Shown here in pieces: positions 35,198-44,941 of a DNA stretch of 64,000 nucleotides; position 1 is the first letter of the stretch; the number at the start of each line of letters is the position of its first letter. The translations under genes were made by a program, and so were the position numbers. This DNA is from Flavobacteriales bacterium (GTDB taxonomy: Bacteria; Bacteroidota; Bacteroidia; Flavobacteriales_F; PHOS-HE28), in the NCBI GenBank assembly GCA_020852835.1, contig JADZAC010000027.1, forward strand, positions 1 to 64,000, in the 5' to 3' direction. A model generated the notes under the pieces. It made no database searches, was not told where the DNA came from, and saw only the letters and a list, made by a program, of their open reading frames with translations.

Positions 35198-36502
35198 ATG
35201 AACACCTCAAGCATGGTGCTCCTGGCGGTGGTGGTGCTGGTGTCGGCGCTCAGTTCCGGCTTGGAGATCGCCTTGCTCAGCAGCAACAAGCTGTACATCG
35301 AACTGCAGCGCAAGCAAGGTGCCCTTTGGGCCAAGGTCACCGCTTCCCTGCTCAAGAAACCCGCACGGGTGATCAGCGCCCTGCTGGTGGGCAACACCAT
35401 CGCCCTGGTTGTGTACGGCATCCTGATGGCCCAATTGCTCGAGCCGCCGTTGCGGGCGCTGGTGCCCCATGAAGGATTCGTGCTGGTGGCCCAAACCTTG
35501 CTGAGCACCATGGTGATCCTGGTGCTCGGCGAGTTCCTTCCCAAGGCCGTTTTCCGCATGGACCCCAATGGGGCGCTCACCCTGCTGGCCTTGCCCTTGG
35601 GCGTGATCTACGTGGTGCTGTGGGTGCCCACCATGGTGCTCACCGGGGTCAGCGAAGGGGCCTTGCGCCTGGTGGGCATCAAGCCCAATTTGGGCAAGGC
35701 CGGCTTCGGGCGGATCGACCTGGATGCCTTCCTGCGGGAAGTAAGCGAGGCAGATATGGACGGGCGGGAGGTGGAGGCCGAAGTGGAGTATTTCCGCAAC
35801 ACGCTGGAGCTGAGCAATACCAAGGTGCGCGACCTGATGGTGCCGCGGGCCGAGATCGAAGCGCTGGACGTGGATGAGCCGATCGATGCCCTGGCCAAGC
35901 GCTTCCAGAGCACAGGGCTGACCAAGCTGCTGGTATACAAGGAAGGCATCGACAACCTGATCGGCTACGTGCACAGCTACGAAATGTTCAAGCAGCCCCG
36001 CAGCATCCGCGCCATCCTGCGGCCGGTGAACTTCATTCCGGGCACCATGCCGGCCGATGAGGCCTTGCGCCTGTTCACCAAGCAGCGCACCCACATCGCC
36101 GTAGTAGTGGATGAATTCGGCGGCACCGCCGGGATGCTCACCATCGAGGACGTGGTGGAGACCATCGTGGGCGACATTGAGGACGAACACGATGATGCCG
36201 ATACCGTGGAGGAACGCCTTTCCCCCGCCGAATTTCTATTCAGCGGCCGCGTGGAGGTGGAACACCTGGTGGAAGCGTACGGCCTGCGGCTGCCCGAAAG
36301 TGAGGAATACGATACGCTGGCCGGCTTCATCATGCACCGCACCGGCAGGGTGCCCGATTCCGGCGAAACCGTGGAAGACGGACCGTTCCTCTTCACCATC
36401 GCCCAGGTTTCGCACGGCCGCATCGATCTGGTGAACCTGCACGTAAAGGACTTGGAACAGGGCTTTGAAAAGGGTGCCGTTCCAGCCCGCGACCAGCCTT
36501 GA
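35198..36502 (+). CDS. CNNM/CorB-type transporter (hemolysin C family)
   Basis: A 434-residue membrane protein with the three modules of the family: a DUF21/CNNM membrane domain with four hydrophobic segments (residues 1-165), a CBS pair (about 205-330; VRDLMVPRAEIEALD, HIAVVVDEFGGTAGMLTIEDVVE) and a C-terminal CorC_HlyC domain (about 345-425; DTLAGFIMHRTGRVP). Such proteins move Mg2+ or related divalent cations; the hemolysin name is historical. It closes the coaX operon. Start ATG 35198. Confidence 0.9.
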   Translation: MNTSSMVLLAVVVLVSALSSGLEIALLSSNKLYIELQRKQGALWAKVTASLLKKPARVISALLVGNTIALVVYGILMAQLLEPPLRALVPHEGFVLVAQTLLSTMVILVLGEFLPKAVFRMDPNGALTLLALPLGVIYVVLWVPTMVLTGVSEGALRLVGIKPNLGKAGFGRIDLDAFLREVSEADMDGREVEAEVEYFRNTLELSNTKVRDLMVPRAEIEALDVDEPIDALAKRFQSTGLTKLLVYKEGIDNLIGYVHSYEMFKQPRSIRAILRPVNFIPGTMPADEALRLFTKQRTHIAVVVDEFGGTAGMLTIEDVVETIVGDIEDEHDDADTVEERLSPAEFLFSGRVEVEHLVEAYGLRLPESEEYDTLAGFIMHRTGRVPDSGETVEDGPFLFTIAQVSHGRIDLVNLHVKDLEQGFEKGAVPARDQP

Positions 36503-36732
36503 GCCCCGGTTGAACTTTTTCCTGCATGATGCCCGGGGCCTGCATGAACCCATGGGTGCGGTTGACCGGCCCCTGGCCAACAGCCCTTTCACCGGGTGCA
36601 AGCGGGCAACGAAGCATCGCGGCTCCTTGTTCACATCCGGGCACCTGCTACGATGTGGGGTAAACCGGCTTACCGGAACCGTGACCCAAACCCCCTCCCT
36701 TATGGACAATCTCGGGCTTTCACCGTATTATC
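36503..36732. other. 230-base gap before the sigma-factor gene
   Basis: No convincing gene. It contains a long-loop GC hairpin (GCCCCGG with CCGGGGC, 36503 to about 36540) after the CNNM gene that may end transcription. A TATTATCG sequence at 36727-36734 is a weak -7 box for the sigma-factor operon. Confidence 0.4.
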
Positions 36733-37335
36733 GTGCATCCTACCACCAGCTCCTTGGCGAGAAAAGCAACATCCCAAGCCGCTTCATCCCCACCATGGGT
36801 GGAGGGATTGTTGCGGAACGATCCCCATGTGATCGGCAAGCTGTACGCGGCGCATTTGCCGGCGGTGCGGCATTACGTGCTGCGCAACAACGGATCGGTG
36901 GACGAGGCCAAGGACATCTTCCAAGAGGCCGTTCTGGTGCTTTGGCTGAACGCCAAGGAGGGCCGCTTCCACGATACGGCCGGCCAGGACCCGGGCGGGT
37001 TCCTGTTCCGGGTGGCCAAGAACAAGTGGACGGACGTACTGCGGAGCGCCGCCAAAAAGCACATGCGGGTAATGCGTTCCGACCTTGAACAGCCCATGGA
37101 GCAGGACCAGGCCGATGAGGACCAGTTGGACCGGCTGCGTGCCATCTACGGCACCCTTGATGAAAAGTGCCGAACGGTGCTCGACCGCTTCTACCATCAA
37201 CGGATGGACCTGGCCGCGATCGCGGAGAGCCTGGGCGTTACCGAGGAGAGCATCCGCACCATCAAATACCGCTGCATGATGAAGCTGCGCACCTTCCGCC
37301 GCGCCATCGCCGGCGGCCAAGACCGCTCCGCATGA
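36733..37335 (+). CDS. ECF-type RNA polymerase sigma factor
   Basis: A protein of up to 200 residues. Region 2 (about 40-105) includes KDIFQEAVLVLWLNAKEGRF and FLFRVAKNKWTDVLR for -10 recognition. Region 4 (about 140-190) has LDEKCRTVLDRFYHQRMDL and the helix-turn-helix IAESLGVTEESIRTIKYRCM. The start is uncertain: GTG at 36733 or GTG at 36799, the latter fitting better with the usual N-terminus and with the weak promoter box. It overlaps the anti-sigma-like gene by ATGA and should control this operon and perhaps others. Confidence 0.9.
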   Translation: MHPTTSSLARKATSQAASSPPWVEGLLRNDPHVIGKLYAAHLPAVRHYVLRNNGSVDEAKDIFQEAVLVLWLNAKEGRFHDTAGQDPGGFLFRVAKNKWTDVLRSAAKKHMRVMRSDLEQPMEQDQADEDQLDRLRAIYGTLDEKCRTVLDRFYHQRMDLAAIAESLGVTEESIRTIKYRCMMKLRTFRRAIAGGQDRSA

Positions 37336-38066
37336 ACCAGGCTCCCTTGCAGCAAGACCGGTTTGAGGCAATGGAAGCCTACGTACTGGGCCGCATGGAC
37401 GGTGTTCAGCGCGGCCGGTTCGAGGCGGAACTGGCCGCCGATGAGGCTTTGCGCACCGAACTCGCCATGCAGCGCGAGCACATCCTGGCCGTGGAAATGG
37501 CCGGCGTGGAGCGGCAATTGATCCAGCTCGCCGCCGGGCTTGACGATGACCGGGCGGGTGTTTCCCCGTTCCCATCGGGGCACTGGCTGAAGTATGCGGC
37601 CATGGTGGCCGTGCTGGTGCTCGGTGCCCTGTGGTGGGCGGACCGGCCTGCCGCGAATGAACGGCTGTTCGCCGAACACCATGTGCCCGATCCCGGCTTG
37701 CCCGTGCCCATGAGTGCCGTGGACAACCCGCTCTTCCACGATGCCATGGTGGCCTACAAACTGGGCGACTACAACGAGGCCTACGGCAAATGGAACGGCT
37801 TGTTGGTGCATGACCCCGGCAACGATACACTGATCTATTTCATGGCCAGTGCACGCCTCGCCGCAGGTGATGCCGGTGCGGCCATCCCCCTGTTCCAACG
37901 GGTCGCGGATCAACCGGCCTCCGCATTCCACAAGAAAGCCAAGTGGTATTTGTTCCTCTCCTGCTTGCGCGAAGGGCGCTACGAGGAGTTGCATGCCCTG
38001 GGGCTGGAGCAGGACAGCACCTACGGCGATCGGGTGCGCCGGATCGAGAACGAGCTGGATCGATGA
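37332..38066 (+). CDS. Membrane-anchored anti-sigma-like protein with TPR domain
   Basis: A 244-residue protein. The N-terminal 75 residues are helical and charged (AMEAYVLGRMDGVQRGRFEA), the layout of a short anti-sigma domain that grips region 2/4. One membrane helix follows at 85-102, then a periplasmic part (about 110-240) with TPR-like helices: FHDAMVAYKLGDYNEAYGKW, FMASARLAAGDAGAAIPLF and KKAKWYLFLSCLREGRYEEL. It likely holds the co-encoded sigma factor at the membrane. It overlaps the sigma gene and sits 3 bases before the CHAT gene. Confidence 0.8.
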   Translation: MNQAPLQQDRFEAMEAYVLGRMDGVQRGRFEAELAADEALRTELAMQREHILAVEMAGVERQLIQLAAGLDDDRAGVSPFPSGHWLKYAAMVAVLVLGALWWADRPAANERLFAEHHVPDPGLPVPMSAVDNPLFHDAMVAYKLGDYNEAYGKWNGLLVHDPGNDTLIYFMASARLAAGDAGAAIPLFQRVADQPASAFHKKAKWYLFLSCLREGRYEELHALGLEQDSTYGDRVRRIENELDR

Positions 38067-38069
38067 ACC

Positions 38070-41000
38070 ATGCGCAAAGTGGGGACATTGCTGCTGCTGG
38101 CCATGGCGCTTCCTGCCGGGGCCCAAGACCTTGCCGCCCGCCACGCACAGATCGGCAAGGCCTACGAAGCGGAGCGCCACGATGAAGTGGTACGCTTGAT
38201 CGAAGCCCAGTTGAAACAGGCCCCGGGCACCATTTGGCAGGATTCCATCCACCTCTACCTGTACAAATACGGGCGCTCCGCAGGCAAGCTCAAAGGCGTG
38301 GATGCCGGCATTGCCGCCGCCGGATCCGTGCTGGGGCGGTTGCGCCCCGCATATCCGGCGGAAGCGCGCATCACTGCGCTCTTCGACCTTAGCTGGATCT
38401 ATTATGAGGCCGGTCGCTACAAGGATTGTGTACGTGCCGATTCCACCGCTTCGAGCGTTGCCAATGGCCATGCCGAAGTGCCGCACACCACGCGCGGAAA
38501 GGCCCATCAATACCTGGCATTCGACTACAGCATCCTGGGGGACCACCGCAAGTCCCTGGCCCAAGCACAGCTGGCCTTGGACGAGTACGCCCGCGCCGAT
38601 TCAACCCGGCCCGCGCAATGGGCCGAATCCTATACGGCGGCGGGCGTGGCGTGCTGGCATTTGGGCCGCATCCGCGAGGCGGAGCAGTGGTACCTCAAGG
38701 CGCTTCAGGCCCTGGGAGACGGTGTTTCGGAGCCCCTCCTGGTCCGCAAGGCCAGCACCTACGGAAACCTCGGGGTGCTGTGGCAAAATGCCGGCGACAT
38801 GGCGCGCAGCAAGGCCAACTACCACGCCAGCTTGCGCCTGTTCGACCGCCTCCTGGCCCAGGTCAAGGACCCTTTCACGCGGGATGAGGCCCGGGTGAAC
38901 CGCTCCAGGACCTACCTGAACCTGGCCACGGTGTACTTCGCCTCCGGTGATGCGGGGCGGGCCCGTGAACTGCTCGATCTGGCCTGGGCCGACCGCAGCA
39001 GCGTGCTGCAGCCCGATGACCCGCAGCTGCTCTCGGTACGCGACCGCATGGCGGACATGGAGCTGGCCGCTGGAGCACTGCACAGGGCGGAAGCCATGGA
39101 GCGTGCCTACCTCGTTGCCTGTGAACGGCATTATGGCCAACGCAGCGAGGAATATGCACGTGCCGCCGCAAAACTGGGCGACATCCTGGCACGCCAGGGA
39201 AACACGGCCGGCGCCGATTCCTTGTTCAACCTGAGCATCTCCAACGGCCGCCAGGTGGTGGATGAGGCTTCCAGCGCCATTCTCCTGGGCACGCTCAAGA
39301 AACGGGCCGCCATGCGCAGTGCCATGGGCCGGCATGCCGAAGCCATGGCCGATCTGCACCAGGCACGCGACATCGCGGTCGCCCTCAACGGTGCGAACAG
39401 CACCCCCGTGGCCCAGTGCGAGGTGCTACTGGCGGAGCAGGCATTCCGCAACGGCCAGTTCACCGCAGCACGCGATCATGCACGCCAGGCGTGGGCCCTG
39501 TGCCAGCACCGGGCGAAGCTGGTGCGCAGCGGCCTGGGGCCGATCAGCTTCCAGGAGCCTGAACTCCTGCCGGACGTGGTATACTGGACCATCCAGGCCG
39601 AACGCGAATTGCCCGTGCCGGACAGCATCCGGGGTTCATGGAACGGCATGATCGACCTGGCCATCCGTTCGTTGGAACGCAACCGCGCAGGTTTGTCCGA
39701 TGCGGACTCCAAGCTCCGCATTACCGCTGCACAACAACGCCTCTTCAGCTTGGCCTTGGACCTTGCCTACGAACGGTTTGCCCGTACGGGTTCCTTGGAT
39801 GATATCCAGCGCTTCCTCACCCTTTCCGAAGCCGACCGGTCCATTTTGCTCAAGGAACGGCTGAACAGCTTTGCCGGGCTGCAATTCGCCGGGGTGCCTG
39901 ATACGGTACTGGCCCGTGAACACGACCTGGAAGCTGCACTCTCCATCACGGGCGACGACCGCACCGCGATCACCGACCTCGATCGGCACGAGCTGGAGTA
40001 CGCGGACTTTTTGGCCGAACTGGAGCATGCTTACCCGAAGTATTTCGCCCTGCGGTACGGGGGACGAACTCCTTCCATGGCCGAGATCCGCACGCGACTG
40101 CTTACACCGCAGCGGCAGCTGTTGGCCTATGTGCAGGCCGGCAAGGTGCTCTATGCCCTGGTGATCGGCACCGCCACCGCCGAACTGGTGCGCTTGGAGG
40201 CCGTGGACTTGGCAACGGCCGTGGACGAACTACAGGCCGCCATTGCCCGGCGGGATGCAGATGCGTATTGCAGCAGCGCCTACCGGCTGTATGCCATGGT
40301 GTTTGCACCGCTGGCCGATCGGCTCTCCGCGCAGGAGCTGCTCATCATCCCCGATGGGGCGCTCGGTCAGGTGAACTTTGAGACGCTCTTGGCACAACCC
40401 GGGGTAGAGCACTTGAAGGACAACTTGCTGATCCGACGCTACACCATGGCCTACCTGCTCAGTGCCACCACGGCCCTACAGTTTGCCGATGGCGCCCCAA
40501 GCCGTGCCAAGGGCATGCTGGCCATGGCACCTGGCTTCACCGACCCCGTGAAACAAGCTTACCTGGCCCACGTGCACGACAGCGCGGAGGTGGACCGCAG
40601 GTACCTGCATTTCGTGCGCCAGCCGTTCGCCCTGCAAACAGCGAATGCCTTGGGCAAGGCCGGTCCCTCCACGGTGCTCACCGGCAGTGCCGCCACCGAG
40701 GAGGCCTTTCGCAAGCTGGCCTCCGCGCATGGCATCCTGTTTCTCGGAACCCATGCTGAAATGAACCCGGCATCGCCCATGTACTCCCGCTTGGTGCTCA
40801 GCAAAGACGGTGACGGCACCAATGGCAATGGCGACGGCTACCTGCATGCCTACGAGATCTATGCGCTGGACCTGAAGGCGCAACTGGCGGTGATCGCCGC
40901 CTGCGAATCGGGCAGCGGCAAGGTGGACCCCGGCGAGGGCGTGCGTTCCCTGGGTTCGAGCTTTGCTTATGCGGGCTGCCCCAGCCTCGTGGCTTCGCTG

Positions 41001-41297
41001 TGGAGCATTGATGAAAAGGTGAGCGCGCAGATCATGGACAGCTTTTTCAAGTATTTGGAAGATGGCTTGCCCAAGCACGAGGCCCTGCGCCAGGCCAAGC
41101 TGGATTTCCTCGATGCGGCACAGGATGAACTGGCATTGCCGTACTACTGGGCCGGGCTGGTGCTTACCGGTGATGTGGGCCCTGTGCAAACCGGCCGGCA
41201 CACCTGGTGGCCATGGGCGATGGCCGGCGCCTTGCTGGTCCTGGTCGGATCGTTGTGGTGGCGAAACCACAAAGCCAAAAACCGGCAGGTGGCGTGA
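38070..41297 (+). CDS. Exported TPR-CHAT caspase-like protein with C-terminal membrane anchor
   Basis: A 1075-residue protein. A signal peptide (MRKVGTLLLLAMALPAGAQ) is followed by about 550 residues of TPR-like helical repeats (FDLSWIYYEAGRYKDCV, AGVACWHLGRIREAEQWYL, LNLATVYFASGDAGRARELL). A CHAT domain of the caspase/gingipain fold spans about 720-1040 with the catalytic dyad intact: H895 in LGTHAEMNP and C945 in IAACESGSGK, plus GVRSLGSSFAYAGCPSLVAS. One helix (about 1047-1064) and a basic tail anchor it, so the protease faces the periplasm. The target is unknown. It is the third gene of a sigma/anti-sigma operon. Confidence 0.88.
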   Translation: MRKVGTLLLLAMALPAGAQDLAARHAQIGKAYEAERHDEVVRLIEAQLKQAPGTIWQDSIHLYLYKYGRSAGKLKGVDAGIAAAGSVLGRLRPAYPAEARITALFDLSWIYYEAGRYKDCVRADSTASSVANGHAEVPHTTRGKAHQYLAFDYSILGDHRKSLAQAQLALDEYARADSTRPAQWAESYTAAGVACWHLGRIREAEQWYLKALQALGDGVSEPLLVRKASTYGNLGVLWQNAGDMARSKANYHASLRLFDRLLAQVKDPFTRDEARVNRSRTYLNLATVYFASGDAGRARELLDLAWADRSSVLQPDDPQLLSVRDRMADMELAAGALHRAEAMERAYLVACERHYGQRSEEYARAAAKLGDILARQGNTAGADSLFNLSISNGRQVVDEASSAILLGTLKKRAAMRSAMGRHAEAMADLHQARDIAVALNGANSTPVAQCEVLLAEQAFRNGQFTAARDHARQAWALCQHRAKLVRSGLGPISFQEPELLPDVVYWTIQAERELPVPDSIRGSWNGMIDLAIRSLERNRAGLSDADSKLRITAAQQRLFSLALDLAYERFARTGSLDDIQRFLTLSEADRSILLKERLNSFAGLQFAGVPDTVLAREHDLEAALSITGDDRTAITDLDRHELEYADFLAELEHAYPKYFALRYGGRTPSMAEIRTRLLTPQRQLLAYVQAGKVLYALVIGTATAELVRLEAVDLATAVDELQAAIARRDADAYCSSAYRLYAMVFAPLADRLSAQELLIIPDGALGQVNFETLLAQPGVEHLKDNLLIRRYTMAYLLSATTALQFADGAPSRAKGMLAMAPGFTDPVKQAYLAHVHDSAEVDRRYLHFVRQPFALQTANALGKAGPSTVLTGSAATEEAFRKLASAHGILFLGTHAEMNPASPMYSRLVLSKDGDGTNGNGDGYLHAYEIYALDLKAQLAVIAACESGSGKVDPGEGVRSLGSSFAYAGCPSLVASLWSIDEKVSAQIMDSFFKYLEDGLPKHEALRQAKLDFLDAAQDELALPYYWAGLVLTGDVGPVQTGRHTWWPWAMAGALLVLVGSLWWRNHKAKNRQVA

Positions 41298-41426
41298 AGC
41301 GGCCCCGCTTTGGTCCGGCAGTTGCGGCACGGAACTCCGGTGCCAGGCCTGGTCGGCACGAATACACCCCGATCCAGGGATCGGCGCATCACCTACATTT
41401 ACCGCCGATCATCCCACGACTCCTCC

Positions 41427-42080
41427 ATGAAGACACCTATCCGCCTCCGCCGCAGTAAGCAGTTGATCCCGTTGTTCGTTGTTGCCGCCATTGCCGGCGG
41501 TTGCGATGGAAAAGCCGGTTCCGGCAGTTCAGTGGGCACCATGGAGGATGCTTCGCGACGCGTGCTGGCCGAGAAAGCTGCCCAAGCCAGCTTGTGGGAG
41601 CAGGGCGCGAAACCGGTACAGACTGGCAGCACGGCCGGTGCGTCGGCCCATGGTGCGGATGCAACCGGTGCAGTTCCGGCCGGCGATCGCTATGATGCCC
41701 TGGGCAAACTGGACCCCAACGGCAGCTACGACATCAACGGGGCGGTGCTGCCCGGCACGGTGCTCACGGGCAACCAGGAACGCACCGATGCCATGGCCCG
41801 CATGAACGGGATCCGCGCCATCCTGACGACGGAGTTGGAAGGTGTGCGTGCCACGCTCAAGGACGGCACCGTGGCCAAGGAGGTGGCTGCCGCCAACAAG
41901 CAGCGCGCCGCCGAACTGGCGCAGGGCTTGGAACGCGTGGACCGTACGCTGGCCGCCATGGGCGGAGCCTCCGATGCCACGTGGACGGAAATGCGCGATA
42001 CCCAGCTCAAGGAAGTGAACGAAGTGCGTGCCTGGTGGAGCAAGTACATGTCCGGCCGCACCGCCGAAGCGGCGAAGTGA
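41427..42080 (+). CDS. Lipoprotein of unknown function
   Basis: A 217-residue lipoprotein: basic N-terminus, hydrophobic stretch, lipobox AIAGGC (C26). A low-complexity Gly/Ala/Thr linker (about 30-85) leads to a helical region (about 115-215) rich in Ala, Glu and Arg that may form a coiled coil. No family is recognised. A TACATTTA sequence at 41394 may be its -7 box, so it may be expressed apart from the CHAT operon 129 bases upstream; its strand and position still suggest an envelope role alongside it. Confidence 0.75.
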   Translation: MKTPIRLRRSKQLIPLFVVAAIAGGCDGKAGSGSSVGTMEDASRRVLAEKAAQASLWEQGAKPVQTGSTAGASAHGADATGAVPAGDRYDALGKLDPNGSYDINGAVLPGTVLTGNQERTDAMARMNGIRAILTTELEGVRATLKDGTVAKEVAAANKQRAAELAQGLERVDRTLAAMGGASDATWTEMRDTQLKEVNEVRAWWSKYMSGRTAEAAK

Positions 42081-42113
42081 GGTGGGCAGGAGTGCCGAAT
42101 GCCGGACCATAGC

Positions 42114-42141
42114 GGGGGCCGTTCCAACAGGAGCGGCCCCC
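42114..42141 (+). terminator. Hairpin after the lipoprotein gene
   Basis: Perfect 8-base stem GGGGGCCG with CGGCCCCC and a 12-base loop, 33 bases past the stop. It is strong but has no T-run. The rest of 42142-42294 holds nothing recognisable. Confidence 0.55.
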
Positions 42142-42294
42142 GATGCTTCGGGCCCGGTTGAACAGGTAGAACCTCTGTGGTGCCGTGGCCTTGCTGATGG
42201 ATCCATTGACGGGGGCCGAGGTCGGCTGAATGACCTTATCGATGTACGCGGTAAGCGCCGCACCCTGTCCGGTACGTTGAAGGCCCCAACGAAC

Positions 42295-42322
42295 AAGCCC
42301 CGGCCATGGCTGACCGGGGCTT
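42295..42322 (-). terminator. Hairpin after groEL
   Basis: Perfect 9-base stem AAGCCCCGG with CCGGGGCTT and a 10-base loop, 24 bases past the groEL stop. A TTTT follows on the plus strand, so it may serve both convergent units. Confidence 0.6.
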
Positions 42323-42346
42323 GCGCTTTTCGCTACGGGGCGATGC

Positions 42347-43987
<1,641 letters not shown>

Positions 43988-43994
43988 TGGTTCG

Positions 43995-44015
43995 GTTGTC
44001 AGTTGTCTGTTGTTT
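43995..44015 (+). repeat. Three 7-base tandem units (GTTGTCA type) between groES and groEL
   Basis: Units GTTGTCA, GTTGTCT and GTTGTTT in a row in the intercistronic gap. A run with the same 7-base period (GTTCGTG, GTTCGTG, GTTCGTA) is found inside miaB at 47961-47981. Confidence 0.6.
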
Positions 44016-44025
44016 GCGGGGAGGC

Positions 44026-44319
44026 TCAGTTGAGGATGGCGTAGATGTCGCTTTCGCGCATGATCATGTAGTCCTTGCCATCGAAGTTGAGCTCCGTGCC
44101 GCTGTATTTGCCGTACAGGATCTCGTCGCCCACCTTCACGCTCAGGGGGGTCACCTTGCCGTCTTCGGCCACGCGGCCGTTGCCGATGGCGATGACTTTG
44201 CCGCGCTGGGGCTTCTCTTTGGCCGTATCGGGAATGATGATACCTCCTTTGGTGGTCTGTTCCGCAGCAGCGGCTTCAACCAGCACGCGGTCTGCGAGGG
44301 GCTTCACTTTGGTCGCCAT
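44026..44319 (-). CDS. groES: 10 kDa co-chaperonin GroES
   Basis: A 97-residue co-chaperonin, full length. [20 protein letters not shown] begins the mobile loop that docks on GroEL; the roof loop and [14 protein letters not shown] are typical. It is followed by groEL in the same operon. The 290 bases upstream to secG contain an inverted repeat and a repeated TTGGCA, but no recognisable CIRCE element. Confidence 0.97.
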   Translation of the reverse strand: MATKVKPLADRVLVEAAAAEQTTKGGIIIPDTAKEKPQRGKVIAIGNGRVAEDGKVTPLSVKVGDEILYGKYSGTELNFDGKDYMIMRESDIYAILN

Positions 44320-44425
44320 GTTCTGTTGTTGGATTGAGTGTTGTAGCGGTCTCGCGCCCAGCCATTCCTATGCCAAGGGCGGTGAACTGCCAAAAAGGAC
44401 CGTTGCGCACGCAGGCACGACCCAA

Positions 44426-44446
44426 CTGTCAGGCCGTGGCTGACAG
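44426..44446. promoter_or_regulatory. Inverted repeat CTGTCAG-N7-CTGACAG upstream of groES
   Basis: Perfect 7-base arms about 107 bases before the groES start. Closer to the gene, TTGGCA occurs twice 16 bases apart. This could be a repressor site for the chaperonin operon; it does not match CIRCE. Nothing else is recognised in 44320-44609. Confidence 0.35.
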
Positions 44447-44564
44447 GCTGGCTGTATCCGGATCGGCTGCCAGGAGGTTCACCATGCAATTGTGGACCAA
44501 GGAGGATCCATAGTTGGGGTTCCCGCAGCAGGTGCGGATACCCCGGCTTGGAGGCCGCCTGGTC

Positions 44565-44582
44565 TTCCGCCGCTCGGCGGAA
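44565..44582 (-). terminator. Short hairpin after secG
   Basis: Self-complementary TTCCGCCG/CGGCGGAA with a minimal loop, 28 bases past the secG stop. A weak candidate that would separate secG from groES. Confidence 0.35.
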
Positions 44583-44609
44583 ACAACGGGCCAGGTGCTT
44601 GCCAGAGGG

Positions 44610-44939
44610 TTACTGCCCGGGAATCGCCATATTGGCGCTGTCCACCGGCACGGTGGCCGCGTTGGCGTCGGGCTGCTCGTCCAGTATGATGGGCGCGTCG
44701 AGGTCGTCGGCAACGGCGGAGGGCGTTTGCAAGGAGGCCGATACCAGGCAGAGCGCCATGACCGCTATGGCCAAGGTCCAGGTGGCTTTCTCCATAAAAT
44801 CGGCCGTGCGCTGCACGCCGCCGATCTGTTGGGCACCGGTAAAGCCGGCAGCCAGGCCGCCACCCTTGGGGTTTTGCGCCAATACGACCAGCCCCAGCAG
44901 GACTGCCAGGATGATGATGATGATGGAGATCGCGACCAT
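44610..44939 (-). CDS. secG: Preprotein translocase subunit SecG
   Basis: A 109-residue membrane protein with two helices (about 4-21 and 52-69) around the conserved loop VVLAQNPKGGGLAAGF, the SecG signature. It assists SecYE-SecA in export. The 40-residue acidic tail after the second helix is longer than in E. coli but usual in Bacteroidota. It starts 2 bases after the preceding gene's stop. Confidence 0.93.
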   Translation of the reverse strand: MVAISIIIIILAVLLGLVVLAQNPKGGGLAAGFTGAQQIGGVQRTADFMEKATWTLAIAVMALCLVSASLQTPSAVADDLDAPIILDEQPDANAATVPVDSANMAIPGQ

Positions 44940-44941
44940 TG

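Noticed and set aside
44466-44513. Shine-Dalgarno-like AGGAGG sequences and a nine-codon frame in the secG-groES gap
   Set aside because: The phylum rarely uses such sites, the frame is trivially short, and nothing supports expression.
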